Counted from the stretch's first letter, positions 23,776-31,931 are shown. The stretch is DNA of 33,887 nt from Oscillospiraceae bacterium (GCA_017829075.1 JAGAJA010000032.1:1-33887); one strand, 5' to 3'. Program-made: numbers and translations. Notes: generated by a model not told the origin, from the letters alone.

Positions 23776-23793
23776 ATGTGCTATTTATAGCAC
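23774..23793. promoter_or_regulatory. 20-bp near-palindrome, copy 2
   Basis: This is identical over 20 bases to the site at 22307-22326, with the palindrome at 23778-23793. It overlaps the end of the zeta-like tail and lies 11 bases before the AGGAGG of the large gene, so a bound protein or RNA hairpin could control that gene. No good -10/-35 pair was found next to this copy. Confidence 0.65.
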
Positions 23794-23817
23794 CAAATCA
23801 GAATAGGAGGTAATAAT

Positions 23818-26800
23818 ATGGCTGATGAAGTCGGCTCTGCTGCATTGCAGTCGGGGCAAAAAATCATTGAGGTGAGCGCCGAGCTGATAAAGCTCCTCGC
23901 TCCCCTCCTTGAAAAAATGCTGAAAGAACTGTACCACAATTCAGTTGAAAGCATTAACCAAATCGGAGGCAATATTGCCGCAAGAATGGCGAAAGGTTCG
24001 GTCACGAACAACGAGCTTCTGTATGAAGCTAACAAGGCAGAATGCGGCATTTCCACGACTAGCAATATTCTTTCCTCAGACGTAAAAGCGTTTGTGGCGA
24101 AAGCAAAGGAGTACAAAATCCCTGTTGCGGTCGTGGGCAAGGGAGATAAGCAGACTATCGAATTCCTCGACCGTGACAAGGGCATTGTAAACCAGATTAC
24201 GCAGGAGATAATGCAGGAACGGCTGAAAGAAGCGCCGCAGAGCGTTAAGTGTTTCAATATAAGCGCCAACAATGTAACCGCTATGAAATCCGCCTTTGAG
24301 GAACAGGGGTTAAGCTGCCAGTTTATGAAAGCGGCAGATGGAAAGATAAAATGCGTCTATCCCGCTGAAAACGCTGAGCAGGTCGCCGTTGTCAAGGAAG
24401 ATTACAAGCGTGTTCACGGCGAGATTTCAGACAACCTGGATATTCGTTCAGACGAAAAAGTTATCGTCATTGCCGATGACAAGCTCGGAAAATCCTTTGA
24501 GTATTCGCCCGTGAATAAGGCGCAGACGATGGATATGCTGCGGGAGCAGTTCGGCTATTCTAAAGCAAAGGCAGATTTGGCGGCGAATAAAATCTGCCGC
24601 GACCTCAAGCTGGACAAGGATAAGTTCCTCGCTCATACGGAGCAGTACGACAATCTCAATTCTCTGAAAACGAATATCCGCTATCCCAGCGACGACCTTA
24701 CCCTGCGGGATATGCGGTTTAATTCCGTCAATTTCAAGGACGGCGGCACGACGCATATTTTCATTTCAAATGGAGATAAGACTGCCGCCCTCACTCCGGA
24801 GAAAATGACCGAAACAGAGATGAAGAACATCTGCACCAACCGACTCGGAATGACGGAATATCAGGCTGAAAAGGCTGTTGCGAAGTCCCAGAAAACCGAC
24901 CGGCAGGTCAAGTCCAAAATCGAAGAACGCACGGTCGGCAAGGACGGAGTTTCGCAGAGCGTAGGCATTGAGAGAACCTCGCAGAATGGCTTTACACTAA
25001 CGCTCGGGAACAAATCCAAGACTTACAATTTCAGCACGATAAACGTTGCGGACAAAATATCCAGAGATTTTAATATTCCGAAAGAAAACTCTGCTCACAT
25101 AATCGACAAGGCAAAAAAGCAGAGCGTTCTCCAGAATAAAATCCAGAATTCACTGAAAAAGCAGCCTGCTTCTCCGACCGTTCCGAAGCCAAAACTCAGC
25201 GAAAGTACTGTCATGATGAAGTGGAATGAGGTCGCAGACAGTATTGACAGGCTTTTATCGCAGAAAAAGTACATCACCGAACGTGACATAAACGAGCGTA
25301 TACGGGGCGCAAAATGGACTTCCGATAACTCGAATGACCCACAACAGGTTGAGAGAGCCGAGAAAATCCTTGCTAAATACGGTATAAACAGCGCTGCTGA
25401 AAGCGCCGAGCCTGTTAAAGGACCTGCCGCCAGTCCCGAACAGGTCAAAGCTCCCGTTGAAAAGCACGATTTCACCATTACCGACGAACATCTTGGCGAG
25501 GGCGGTCAGAAAGCCAAATTTGCCGCCAACATCGCCGCTGTCAGAACTCTGAAAGCAATCGAAGGCGAAAACCGCCTTGCCACTCCGGAGGAGCAGACAG
25601 TTCTTTCAAAGTATGTCGGATGGGGCGGTCTGGCGCAGGCTTTTGACGAGAACAACAGTTCCTGGACGAGCGAGCACAAGGAACTTGTGGAAACGCTGAC
25701 CGAGGACGAATACACCGCCGCCAAAGGCACGGTACTGAACGCACATTACACCTCGCCTACCGTAATTAACGGAATTTACAAGGGACTTACGGCTCTTGAC
25801 TTCAGCGGCGGCAATATACTGGAGCCTGCTATGGGTGTAGGTAACTTTTTCGGTGTTATGCCGGAGAAAATGCGCAAGGAAAGCCGCCTGCACGGTGTTG
25901 AACTTGACAGCATAACCGGACGTATCGCAAAGCAGCTCTATCAGACTGCGGATATTCAGATAAAGGGATATGAGGAAACTACTTTCTCCGACAACTACTT
26001 TGACGCTGCTATCGGCAACGTTCCTTTCGGAAATTACGGGGTATTCGACAAGCGGTACAACAAGGAGAATTTCCTGATACACGACTACTTCTTCGCAAAA
26101 ACGCTGGATAAGGTAGCGCCGAACGGCATTGTAGCTTTTGTTACAACAAAGGGTACTCTGGATAAGCAGAACCCGAAAGTCCGTGAATACCTTGCGAAAC
26201 GTGCCGACCTTGTGGGCGCTATCCGTCTGCCGAACAACGCTTTCAAGGCGAATGCCGGCACGGAGGTAACGGCAGATATAATCTTCCTGCAGAAACGTGA
26301 AAAAATGGCGGTTGAACTTCCTGACTGGTGCTATGTCGGAAGAAATCATGACGGGATTCCGGTAAACAACTATTTTCTGGATCACCCCGAAATGATACTT
26401 GGCACTATGAAACAGGGCATTGAATTTTCCATGTACGGCAAAGCAAGCGAAACAGCCTGCGTTCCTATCGAGGGCGCTGACCTTTCCGAACAGCTTGAAA
26501 AGGCTGTGAACAATCTCAAACTGACCAACGCTATCCAGAAGCGGACGCAGGAAACTGAGAAAAAAGCCGGAATTATCCCTGCTGTCGAAGATGTCCGCAA
26601 TTTCACCTTTGCCGAGGTTGACGGAAAGATGTATTTCCGTGAAAACAACATCATGACAGAGGTAACGGAATCCGGCAAGAAAGCCGAGCGCATAAAGGGG
26701 CTGAACGAACTCCGCACCACATTCCGTGAAATGCTCTCCGCACAGGAAAGAAACTGCTCCGATACGGAACTGAAATCTTTGCAGGATAGGCTGAACACGC

Positions 26801-28275
26801 AGTATGACAGCTTTGTAAAGAATAATGGGTACATAAACGACAGCAGTAATTCGCAGGTTTTCAGCCGTGACGATGATTACAACTCCCTCTGCGCTCTGGA
26901 AATTATCGACGAGGAAAACAAGACAGTCGAGAAGTCAGATTTCTTCACCAAGCGCACGGTAAAGTTCACCGCTGAAATTACTCATGTGGATACTCCGCAG
27001 GAGGCAATGCAGGTTTCCGTTGATACTATGGGTAAAATGGATATTCCGTATATGGCAAAGCTCTGCGGTCGTGAACCACAGGATATTGTAGATGTGCTGA
27101 AAGCTGACAACCTGATATACCTCAATCCGCTGAAATCAGACGAAAACGACCCGCTTGTCGGCTGGGAGGAAACCTCTGAATACCTGTCGGGGAATGTCCG
27201 TGAAAAGCTGCGCACCGCTGAACTATACGCAAGGGATAATCCCAATTTTCAGCGTAATGTTTCGGCTCTGACGGAAGTTATTCCTCCAAAGCTGGAAGCA
27301 GGAGATATTACCGCCCGTATCGGTGTTTCATGGGTAGATGTTGAGGACTATCAGCATTTCCTTGAAGATTACGCAAAGGCAAGATTTTACGAGCCTATGC
27401 GCAGAACAGTCACCGGCGAGTACAAAATTGAAAACAAGAATTGGGATACCTCTGCTGCCGCAACGCAGATTTACGGAACAGCCCGTATGCCGGCAAAGAC
27501 TATCTTTGAAAATCTGCTCAACAATCGGGATATTGTCGTCAGGGACAAGATAACCGATGTTGACGGAAAGGAGCATTACGAAATAAACAAGAAGCAGACT
27601 GATTTGGCGCAGGATAAGGCTCTGAAAATGAAAGAAGCCTTTAAGCGCTGGCTCTGGGAGAAGCCGGAGCGCCGTGAAAAGTACGTTGAACGGTATAACA
27701 ACCTGTTCAACTGCATTGTCGGGCGCAAGTTTGACGGCTCACATCAGACGTTCCCCGGAATGTCGCCGTCCATAAGGTTGAAACCTCATCAGCTTGACGC
27801 AGTTATGAGAGCGAAATTCGGCGGCAATACGCTCCTGGCTCACTGTGTTGGCGCTGGTAAATCCTTTGAAATGGTGGCGGCGACAATGGAAAAGAAGCGG
27901 CTCGGTCTGATTAACAAAGCCTGCGTTGTCGTTCCGAAGCACCTTGTGGGGCAGATGGCGAACGAGTGGCTGCGCCTTTATCCGCAGGCAAAAATCCTGA
28001 CCGCAAATGAAAAGGATTTCGATAAAGACCACCGCCAAAAGTTTATAGGCAGATGCTGTACGGGCGACTATGACGCAGTTATCATGTCCTATGAGCAGTT
28101 TGAGAAAATCCCCATGTCTATGGAGTACCGCAAAAATTTCATTCAGCGTGAAATAGACGCTATGCAAAGCGGTATTGACGAATTAAGCGGCGATTACCGC
28201 ACACGCTCAAACAACCGCAGTTCCGGAACTGGAGGGAGGAAAGCCGCAGACCATCGTTGCCCGTCCGAACGATGA
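23818..28275 (+). CDS. Giant PcfB-like/adenine-methylase/helicase protein, 3' part disrupted
   Basis: The open frame gives 1485 residues. Residues about 1-140 resemble PcfB (DUF3801) of conjugative elements (VTNNELLYEANKAECGIST, DVKAFVAKAKEYKIPVAVV, VNQITQEIMQERL). Residues about 140-560 are charged and unrecognised. Residues about 590-840 form an N6-adenine methylase fold with ILEPAMGVGNFFG (Glu669-Gly675) and GNVPFG (734-738). An SNF2-type helicase begins near 1320 with Walker A HCVGAGKS (Gly1347-Lys1348-Ser1349), VVVPKHLVGQM and VIMSYEQFEKI. After about residue 1460 the frame becomes nonsense (RTRSNNRSSGTGGRKAADHRCPSER) because of an out-of-frame deletion. Homologous proteins are much longer. 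AGGAGG lies 7 bases before the ATG. A role in protecting transferred DNA from restriction is a family guess; the helicase is surely dead here. Confidence 0.8.
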   Translation: MADEVGSAALQSGQKIIEVSAELIKLLAPLLEKMLKELYHNSVESINQIGGNIAARMAKGSVTNNELLYEANKAECGISTTSNILSSDVKAFVAKAKEYKIPVAVVGKGDKQTIEFLDRDKGIVNQITQEIMQERLKEAPQSVKCFNISANNVTAMKSAFEEQGLSCQFMKAADGKIKCVYPAENAEQVAVVKEDYKRVHGEISDNLDIRSDEKVIVIADDKLGKSFEYSPVNKAQTMDMLREQFGYSKAKADLAANKICRDLKLDKDKFLAHTEQYDNLNSLKTNIRYPSDDLTLRDMRFNSVNFKDGGTTHIFISNGDKTAALTPEKMTETEMKNICTNRLGMTEYQAEKAVAKSQKTDRQVKSKIEERTVGKDGVSQSVGIERTSQNGFTLTLGNKSKTYNFSTINVADKISRDFNIPKENSAHIIDKAKKQSVLQNKIQNSLKKQPASPTVPKPKLSESTVMMKWNEVADSIDRLLSQKKYITERDINERIRGAKWTSDNSNDPQQVERAEKILAKYGINSAAESAEPVKGPAASPEQVKAPVEKHDFTITDEHLGEGGQKAKFAANIAAVRTLKAIEGENRLATPEEQTVLSKYVGWGGLAQAFDENNSSWTSEHKELVETLTEDEYTAAKGTVLNAHYTSPTVINGIYKGLTALDFSGGNILEPAMGVGNFFGVMPEKMRKESRLHGVELDSITGRIAKQLYQTADIQIKGYEETTFSDNYFDAAIGNVPFGNYGVFDKRYNKENFLIHDYFFAKTLDKVAPNGIVAFVTTKGTLDKQNPKVREYLAKRADLVGAIRLPNNAFKANAGTEVTADIIFLQKREKMAVELPDWCYVGRNHDGIPVNNYFLDHPEMILGTMKQGIEFSMYGKASETACVPIEGADLSEQLEKAVNNLKLTNAIQKRTQETEKKAGIIPAVEDVRNFTFAEVDGKMYFRENNIMTEVTESGKKAERIKGLNELRTTFREMLSAQERNCSDTELKSLQDRLNTQYDSFVKNNGYINDSSNSQVFSRDDDYNSLCALEIIDEENKTVEKSDFFTKRTVKFTAEITHVDTPQEAMQVSVDTMGKMDIPYMAKLCGREPQDIVDVLKADNLIYLNPLKSDENDPLVGWEETSEYLSGNVREKLRTAELYARDNPNFQRNVSALTEVIPPKLEAGDITARIGVSWVDVEDYQHFLEDYAKARFYEPMRRTVTGEYKIENKNWDTSAAATQIYGTARMPAKTIFENLLNNRDIVVRDKITDVDGKEHYEINKKQTDLAQDKALKMKEAFKRWLWEKPERREKYVERYNNLFNCIVGRKFDGSHQTFPGMSPSIRLKPHQLDAVMRAKFGGNTLLAHCVGAGKSFEMVAATMEKKRLGLINKACVVVPKHLVGQMANEWLRLYPQAKILTANEKDFDKDHRQKFIGRCCTGDYDAVIMSYEQFEKIPMSMEYRKNFIQREIDAMQSGIDELSGDYRTRSNNRSSGTGGRKAADHRCPSER

Positions 28276-28921
28276 ACAGAAAGCGTATATGCAGGTTCTT
28301 GCCGAGCGCTCCGAAGCAATTCACAGCGGAGCTGTGGATCCGTCAGAGGATAATATGCTGAAAATCACGGGAGAAGCACGTCTGCTCGGTCTGGACGCGC
28401 GGTGCGTAATACCAAATGCTGAAAACTACCCCGACAGCAAGGTAAATCTCTGTATCGACAAGATTATGGAGATATACGACCGCACTTCTGCTGAAAAGGG
28501 AGTGCAGGCTGTGTTCTGTGATATTGCCGTTAATTCTGATGACGGGAAGTTCTCCGTTTACGACTATATCAAACAGGAACTTACACAGCGTGGAATTCCC
28601 GAAAGCGAGATTTGCACCGCCGGCGACGCAGCGACACAGAAGCAGCGCAACGAAATGTACGCACAGCTCCGTTCCGGCTCAAAGCGTATCGTCCTCGCAA
28701 GCACAAGCAAAATGGGAACGGGCGCTAATATTCAGACAAAACTGGCGGCGCTGCATAATCTTGATATACCCTGGAAGCCCTCGGATGTTGAACCTACTAA
28801 ACGGAACAAGTGGCAACCGATAATTCGACAAATGGCTTCAAAGCCGAAAAAACCTCTCGTATCTTATGAGAGGTTTTTCTTTTGTTACGACAATCACCTT
28901 TCCGAATGCGTGAAAGGATGA
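28211..28921 (+). pseudogene. Helicase C-terminal remnant of the giant gene
   Basis: In the next frame the helicase resumes at about 28214 with TAVPELEGGKPQTIVARP and then VLAERSEAIHSGAVDPSEDNML, DAENYPDSKVN, CDIAVNSDDGKFSVYDYIKQEL and RIVLASTSKMGTGANIQTKL. These are the second RecA-like domain of the same family. The motif-II (DEAH-type) region that should lie between is absent, so several hundred codons are missing. The family sequence stops at about 28787 (DIPWKPSDVE); where QR-GR--RQG (motif VI) should follow, the frame reads PTKRNKWQPIIRQ and runs into a terminator hairpin. The first ATG in frame (28289) has no ribosome binding site. Confidence 0.75.
28848..28880 (+). terminator. Intrinsic terminator at the helicase truncation
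   Basis: AAAAACCTCTC (28848-28858) pairs perfectly with GAGAGGTTTTT (28868-28878). It lies inside the nominal end of the open frame, showing that the last ~25 codons are not ancestral coding sequence. Confidence 0.8.
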
Positions 28922-28990
28922 TTTTAGGCAGACTGCATATATTGTAATTATAACTAAATCCATTGGCTAGAATTTGTCCATTTTGTGGTA

Positions 28991-29020
28991 TTGACAAATA
29001 ATCAAAAGGTAAAGTATAAT
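28991..29020 (+). promoter_or_regulatory. Promoter of the PadR operon
   Basis: Perfect TTGACA at 28991-28996 and TATAAT at 29015-29020 have an 18-base spacer, 35 bases before the TTG start. Confidence 0.8.
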
Positions 29021-29023
29021 ATT

Positions 29024-29040
29024 ATTACAGTAACCGTAAT
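29024..29040. promoter_or_regulatory. Candidate PadR operator
   Basis: ATTAC (29024-29028) and GTAAT (29036-29040) form an inverted repeat with 7 bases between, right after the -10 where a repressor would block transcription. Autoregulation is typical of the PadR family. Confidence 0.5.
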
Positions 29041-29055
29041 AGTGGAGGAAATGCT

Positions 29056-29376
29056 TTGAGGGATAATGTTAATGGAGGCGCACTTACCGAGGTGACCTTT
29101 TACATATTGATTTCCCTGTATCAACCCAGACACGGGTATTCAATTATGCAATATATAGAAGAAAAAACACAAGGGCGGCTTGCTCTTGGAGCAGGGACGC
29201 TATATGGAGCATTAAATGCCCTTTGTGAAAAGGGGTGGATTTCTGTATATGGACAATCTGATGGCAGGAAGAAAGAATTCTTAATAACCCCGCTTGGAAA
29301 GGAAATAGCACAGAAAGAGCTTTGTAGGTTGAAAGAACTTACACGCTTTGCATCTGAAATTATAGGAGGAGAGTAA
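29056..29376 (+). CDS. PadR-family transcriptional regulator
   Basis: This 106-residue winged-helix regulator has the PadR core TFYILISLYQPRHGYSIMQYIEEKTQGRLALGAGTLYGALNALCEKGWI, then DGRKKEFLITPLGKEIAQKE. A short C-terminal helix follows, as in the small PadR-s2 group. The start is a TTG at 29056 with GGAGGA 7 bases upstream. Its stop overlaps the start of the DUF2812 gene (TAATG), which is the standard pairing of these two families. It probably represses this operon through the inverted repeat at 29024-29040. The inducer is unknown. Confidence 0.9.
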   Translation: MRDNVNGGALTEVTFYILISLYQPRHGYSIMQYIEEKTQGRLALGAGTLYGALNALCEKGWISVYGQSDGRKKEFLITPLGKEIAQKELCRLKELTRFASEIIGGE

Positions 29377-29954
29377 TGAAAAAATATCGTTTCTTTGGAA
29401 GTCTTTTGGATACGCAAGAAAAGTGGTTGAATAAAATGGCATCTCAAGGATTTAGACTTGTTCGTGTCAATAAACTACTTTATGAATTTGAAGCCTGCTC
29501 CCCGAACGAGGTACAGTATTGCGTAGAATTCATTGGCGAAAAATCACACAAAAATGCCGAGGACTACCGTTGTTTTCTTGAAGAACTTGGATATAAGGTC
29601 TTTTATAAAAATATAAATCTCAACTACTCAATAGGCAAAGTGAGGGTTCGTCCTTGGGCTGAAAAAGGTGGACGAATTGCAACCAACGGAACAACATATA
29701 ATCGTGAGTTACTCATTGTTGAAAAGATGAATGACGGCAAGCCATTTGAAATCCACACCTCAAAGGAAGATTTAATTCGGTACTATGGAACGCTGCGAAA
29801 TCCTTGGCTTTGCTTTCTTGCTATTTTTGGAGCGTTAGGATTTGTATTCAAATCGCTAACTTTTGGTGCTTTTGCAGTTGCGGCACTCTTTCCTGTGATT
29901 TTGTATCAGTCGAAGATTGCAAAAGTTAAAAAGTCTTTACGGTATGAGGAGTGA
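29376..29954 (+). CDS. DUF2812 membrane protein
   Basis: This 192-residue protein opens with KKYRFFGSLLDTQEKWLNKMASQGFRLVRVNKLLYEFE, the DUF2812 hallmark, followed by FYKNIN and later a pair of membrane helices (about residues 143-178, LCFLAIFGALGFVF and FGAFAVAALFPVILY). The C-terminus is Lys-rich and probably cytoplasmic. Genes of this family typically follow a padR gene, as here. The biochemical role is not known. A role in membrane stress sensing is sometimes supposed, but nothing here shows it. Confidence 0.85.
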   Translation: MKKYRFFGSLLDTQEKWLNKMASQGFRLVRVNKLLYEFEACSPNEVQYCVEFIGEKSHKNAEDYRCFLEELGYKVFYKNINLNYSIGKVRVRPWAEKGGRIATNGTTYNRELLIVEKMNDGKPFEIHTSKEDLIRYYGTLRNPWLCFLAIFGALGFVFKSLTFGAFAVAALFPVILYQSKIAKVKKSLRYEE

Positions 29955-29959
29955 TTGAT

Positions 29960-30361
29960 ATGCGTATGTCAGTGAAGCCTAAAGGCGTAAGTGGAGTTAT
30001 TTTCTTGGTATTAGCTATCGTAGTAGGAGTTGTTGTTGCTTATTCATCGGGAGTATCACACAGCCGCAGTGCGACTAGAGTTGGATATATTGGAAACAAC
30101 GGTTGGGACAGTTGGTCCGGAACTTATGAGCTTATAGATGGAAAAATGAGTAGGACGCTTCACATTAACGGCAACAAATACATAAAAATAGACACCAAAA
30201 CAGAAAGTGGCGTATTATCTGTGGAGATAAAGGATACAGCAGGAAATGTCATATTTTCAAAAAGCGATATTGGTACAGCTTCGCAAAGTATATCCGTTGA
30301 CGGAAATATTGTTGTTACAATTTCCGCCGATAAGCACAGCGGGAGTTTTGCGATAGGCTAA
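29960..30361 (+). CDS. Unknown single-span membrane protein
   Basis: This 133-residue protein has an N-terminal membrane helix (GVISVIFL-like, residues about 8-28: GVSGVIFLVLAIVVGVVVAY) and an outside beta-rich domain of about 100 residues (TLHINGNKYIKIDTKTESGVLSVEIKDTAGNVIFSKSDIG). No family is recognised. The ATG at 29960 has GAGGAG 8 bases upstream, overlapping the DUF2812 stop, so it is the third gene of the PadR operon. A terminator follows at 30420. Confidence 0.65.
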   Translation: MRMSVKPKGVSGVIFLVLAIVVGVVVAYSSGVSHSRSATRVGYIGNNGWDSWSGTYELIDGKMSRTLHINGNKYIKIDTKTESGVLSVEIKDTAGNVIFSKSDIGTASQSISVDGNIVVTISADKHSGSFAIG

Positions 30362-30419
30362 ACCTTGATATTAGCCTAAACCATTTAAGTCTGCTTTTCC
30401 ATAATAGTATTTATATAAT

Positions 30420-30455
30420 AAGACGGTGAGCCAAACCCACCGTCTTTCTTTGTTT
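30420..30455 (+). terminator. Terminator of the PadR operon
   Basis: AAGACGGTG (30420-30428) pairs with CACCGTCTT (30438-30446), followed by TTCTTTGTTTCTT. Confidence 0.75.
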
Positions 30456-30522
30456 CTTGAGAATAATCTGCTCAACTAACAAGCCCCTGAAAAGTGAAAA
30501 AGCAAATGCTTTTGGAGAGCGC

Positions 30523-31134
30523 TCACTCCCACGGCTTATTGTACTCCCTATAAGCCTCCAAGCTGGATTTCACCGCTTCAGTCACCCGGTTGAGCATATA
30601 CTGCTTGTAAGCTGCCGCTAAAATCTGATTGCGTTCTTCGTCGCAGAGGTCAACATAATCCTCCCACGCATTCTCCCATTTTGAGAACTTTTCAAAGTAG
30701 CGGAACAGCGAACCGAGAACGCTTGAAACCTCATCTTCGCCGTTATAAAAATCATAGTCCTCGCATATCTCTTGGAACAGATGATTGATGAAGGACAGCT
30801 TTTCGTAATCCTTATCCTTGACAAGCTGCGCCAAAAACTCTGCGGCGCTGTCGGACAACCCCGTAAACTCGCACACGGTTTTCATCTTTCCCTTTTGGGC
30901 AGTTGTGTTCGTTCTGCCGATAAGGTAGTCTGCGTTCACATTCAGCACATTGGCAATCCTTGCAAGTATCTCAATATCCGGCATACGCTTGTCGTTCTCA
31001 TAGTAGCCGAGTGTGCTTTTTGAAATGCCGACCATATCTGCGAACTGCTCAATCGTGTAGCCGTTCTCCTTGCGGAGTTCCCTCAATCTTTTTCCAAACA
31101 CCTGTTCGCAGGTGTTTTTTGCTTGTTCAACCAT
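30523..31134 (-). CDS. Xre-family HTH repressor
   Basis: This 203-residue protein has an N-terminal Xre helix-turn-helix (FGKRLRELRKENGYTIEQFADMVGISKSTLGYYENDKRMPDIEILARIANVLNVNADYLIGR, residues about 12-75) and a longer acidic C-terminal domain of unknown ligand. The start is set at 31134 (reverse strand). There a strong GAGGAGG lies just upstream; the longer frame up to 31197 would run through the intergenic operator. It is divergent from the small HTH gene and the mobilisation module, so it probably controls both directions through the inverted repeat at 31171-31200. Confidence 0.85.
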   Translation of the reverse strand: MVEQAKNTCEQVFGKRLRELRKENGYTIEQFADMVGISKSTLGYYENDKRMPDIEILARIANVLNVNADYLIGRTNTTAQKGKMKTVCEFTGLSDSAAEFLAQLVKDKDYEKLSFINHLFQEICEDYDFYNGEDEVSSVLGSLFRYFEKFSKWENAWEDYVDLCDEERNQILAAAYKQYMLNRVTEAVKSSLEAYREYNKPWE

Positions 31135-31170
31135 AGAAATCCTCCTCATATCGTTATCAAAAATACTATA

Positions 31171-31200
31171 TTTGTGGAAAAGCAAACATTTTACCACAAA
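31171..31200. promoter_or_regulatory. Inverted repeat, candidate operator of the Xre repressor
   Basis: TTTGTGG at 31171-31177 and CCACAAA at 31194-31200 are arms of an inverted repeat, extended by AAA/TTT on the inside. It lies between the divergent regulators and just upstream of the rightward -35. A further ACCACAA half-site is near 31273. Confidence 0.6.
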
Positions 31201-31204
31201 CAGC

Positions 31205-31233
31205 TTGACAGGTTAACCTTGAAATGGTATAAT
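31205..31233 (+). promoter_or_regulatory. Strong rightward promoter of the mobilisation module
   Basis: Perfect TTGACA at 31205-31210 and perfect TATAAT at 31228-31233 have a 17-base spacer. The spacer starts with the palindrome GGTTAACC. Confidence 0.8.
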
Positions 31234-31376
31234 CACATTACCGCCCACGATAGTCGCTGTTTACACTATACTACCACAATCATCGGTATATGTCAAGCGG
31301 TATTTCATATCTGAAAGAAAAAATTTTCTTTTCAGTTTTGCAATCATCTTATTCTTTCGGAAAGGAGGACTTACCT

Positions 31377-31589
31377 ATGATAACCTACGAACGATTTTGG
31401 ACAACCTTGTATTGTAAAGACCTCACAACCTATGTACTAATCAACAAGCACCACATAAGCAGCAGTACAATCAACCGTCTGCGACATAATAAACCTATCA
31501 GCACGGAAACTATTGACAAGCTCTGCAAAGCGCTGGATTGCGATGTCGATGATATTATCAAGTACACAGACAGCGAGCAAGAGGCGTAG
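31377..31589 (+). CDS. Small HTH (Cro/CI-type) regulator
   Basis: This 70-residue protein is almost entirely one helix-turn-helix fold (VLINKHHISSSTINRLRHNKPISTETIDKLCKALDCDVDDIIKY), the pattern of small YozG/Xre-like regulators on conjugative elements. The ATG at 31377 has AAAGGAGG 8 bases upstream, so the longer frame from 31290 is not used. It lies between the strong promoter at 31205 and the repeats/oriT region, as expected for a regulator of transfer genes. Confidence 0.85.
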   Translation: MITYERFWTTLYCKDLTTYVLINKHHISSSTINRLRHNKPISTETIDKLCKALDCDVDDIIKYTDSEQEA

Positions 31590-31608
31590 AGGCAGTATGC
31601 TCAAAAGC

Positions 31609-31692
31609 TTGACTATACCACATACTTGGTTTGATTGAGTGTATGCTCCGCCTGTTGACTATACCACGGACTTGGCTTGATTGAGTGTATGC
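31609..31692 (+). repeat. Two 38-bp direct repeats upstream of oriT
   Basis: Copies at 31609-31646 and 31655-31692 match at 35 of 38 positions, with a 46-bp period. Each begins TTGACTATACCAC and ends TTGATTGAGTGTATGC. An inverted, 2-base-shorter version of the right half (GCATACTCAATCAA) lies at 31732-31745 and is followed by CGACTATAC at 31747-31755. They may bind the relaxase or an accessory protein. Confidence 0.8.
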
Positions 31693-31880
31693 TTGACTTA
31701 TCGACTACAACGAACTTTTAACAGAAAACGGGCATACTCAATCAACCGACTATACAGCAGACCCAACCGGGAAACCAAACAGGGCATTTTGCCCGATAAG
31801 CTGAATTATCAGCTTGACAACGGCGGTAATTAAGGTGGCAAAAGCGAGGGGTTTTAGGGGAATTTCTCCCCTAACGCAGT

Positions 31881-31931
31881 CCTATTTTGTTAATCTCTGA
31901 TTGACAAAATAGGTAATGCGTTATACCTATT
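31881..31931 (+). other. Candidate oriT with pMV158-like nick region
   Basis: There are two overlapping inverted repeats. CCTATTTTGT (31881-31890) pairs with ACAAAATAGG (31904-31913). AATAGGTA (31908-31915) pairs with TACCTATT (31924-31931) across the loop ATGCGTTA. The layout and the loop-arm sequence TGCGTTATAC closely match the MobM nick region of pMV158 (TGTGTTATAC, recalled from knowledge), predicting a nick between 31920 and 31921. The MobV relaxase gene starts 99 bases downstream. The 31590-32029 gap holds no gene; a small hairpin GGGCA-TTT-TGCCC is at 31782-31794. Confidence 0.6.

Noticed and set aside
31609..31692. CRISPR array
   Set aside because: Only two repeat copies with an 8-base spacer and no cas genes; the place before oriT suggests transfer-related repeats.
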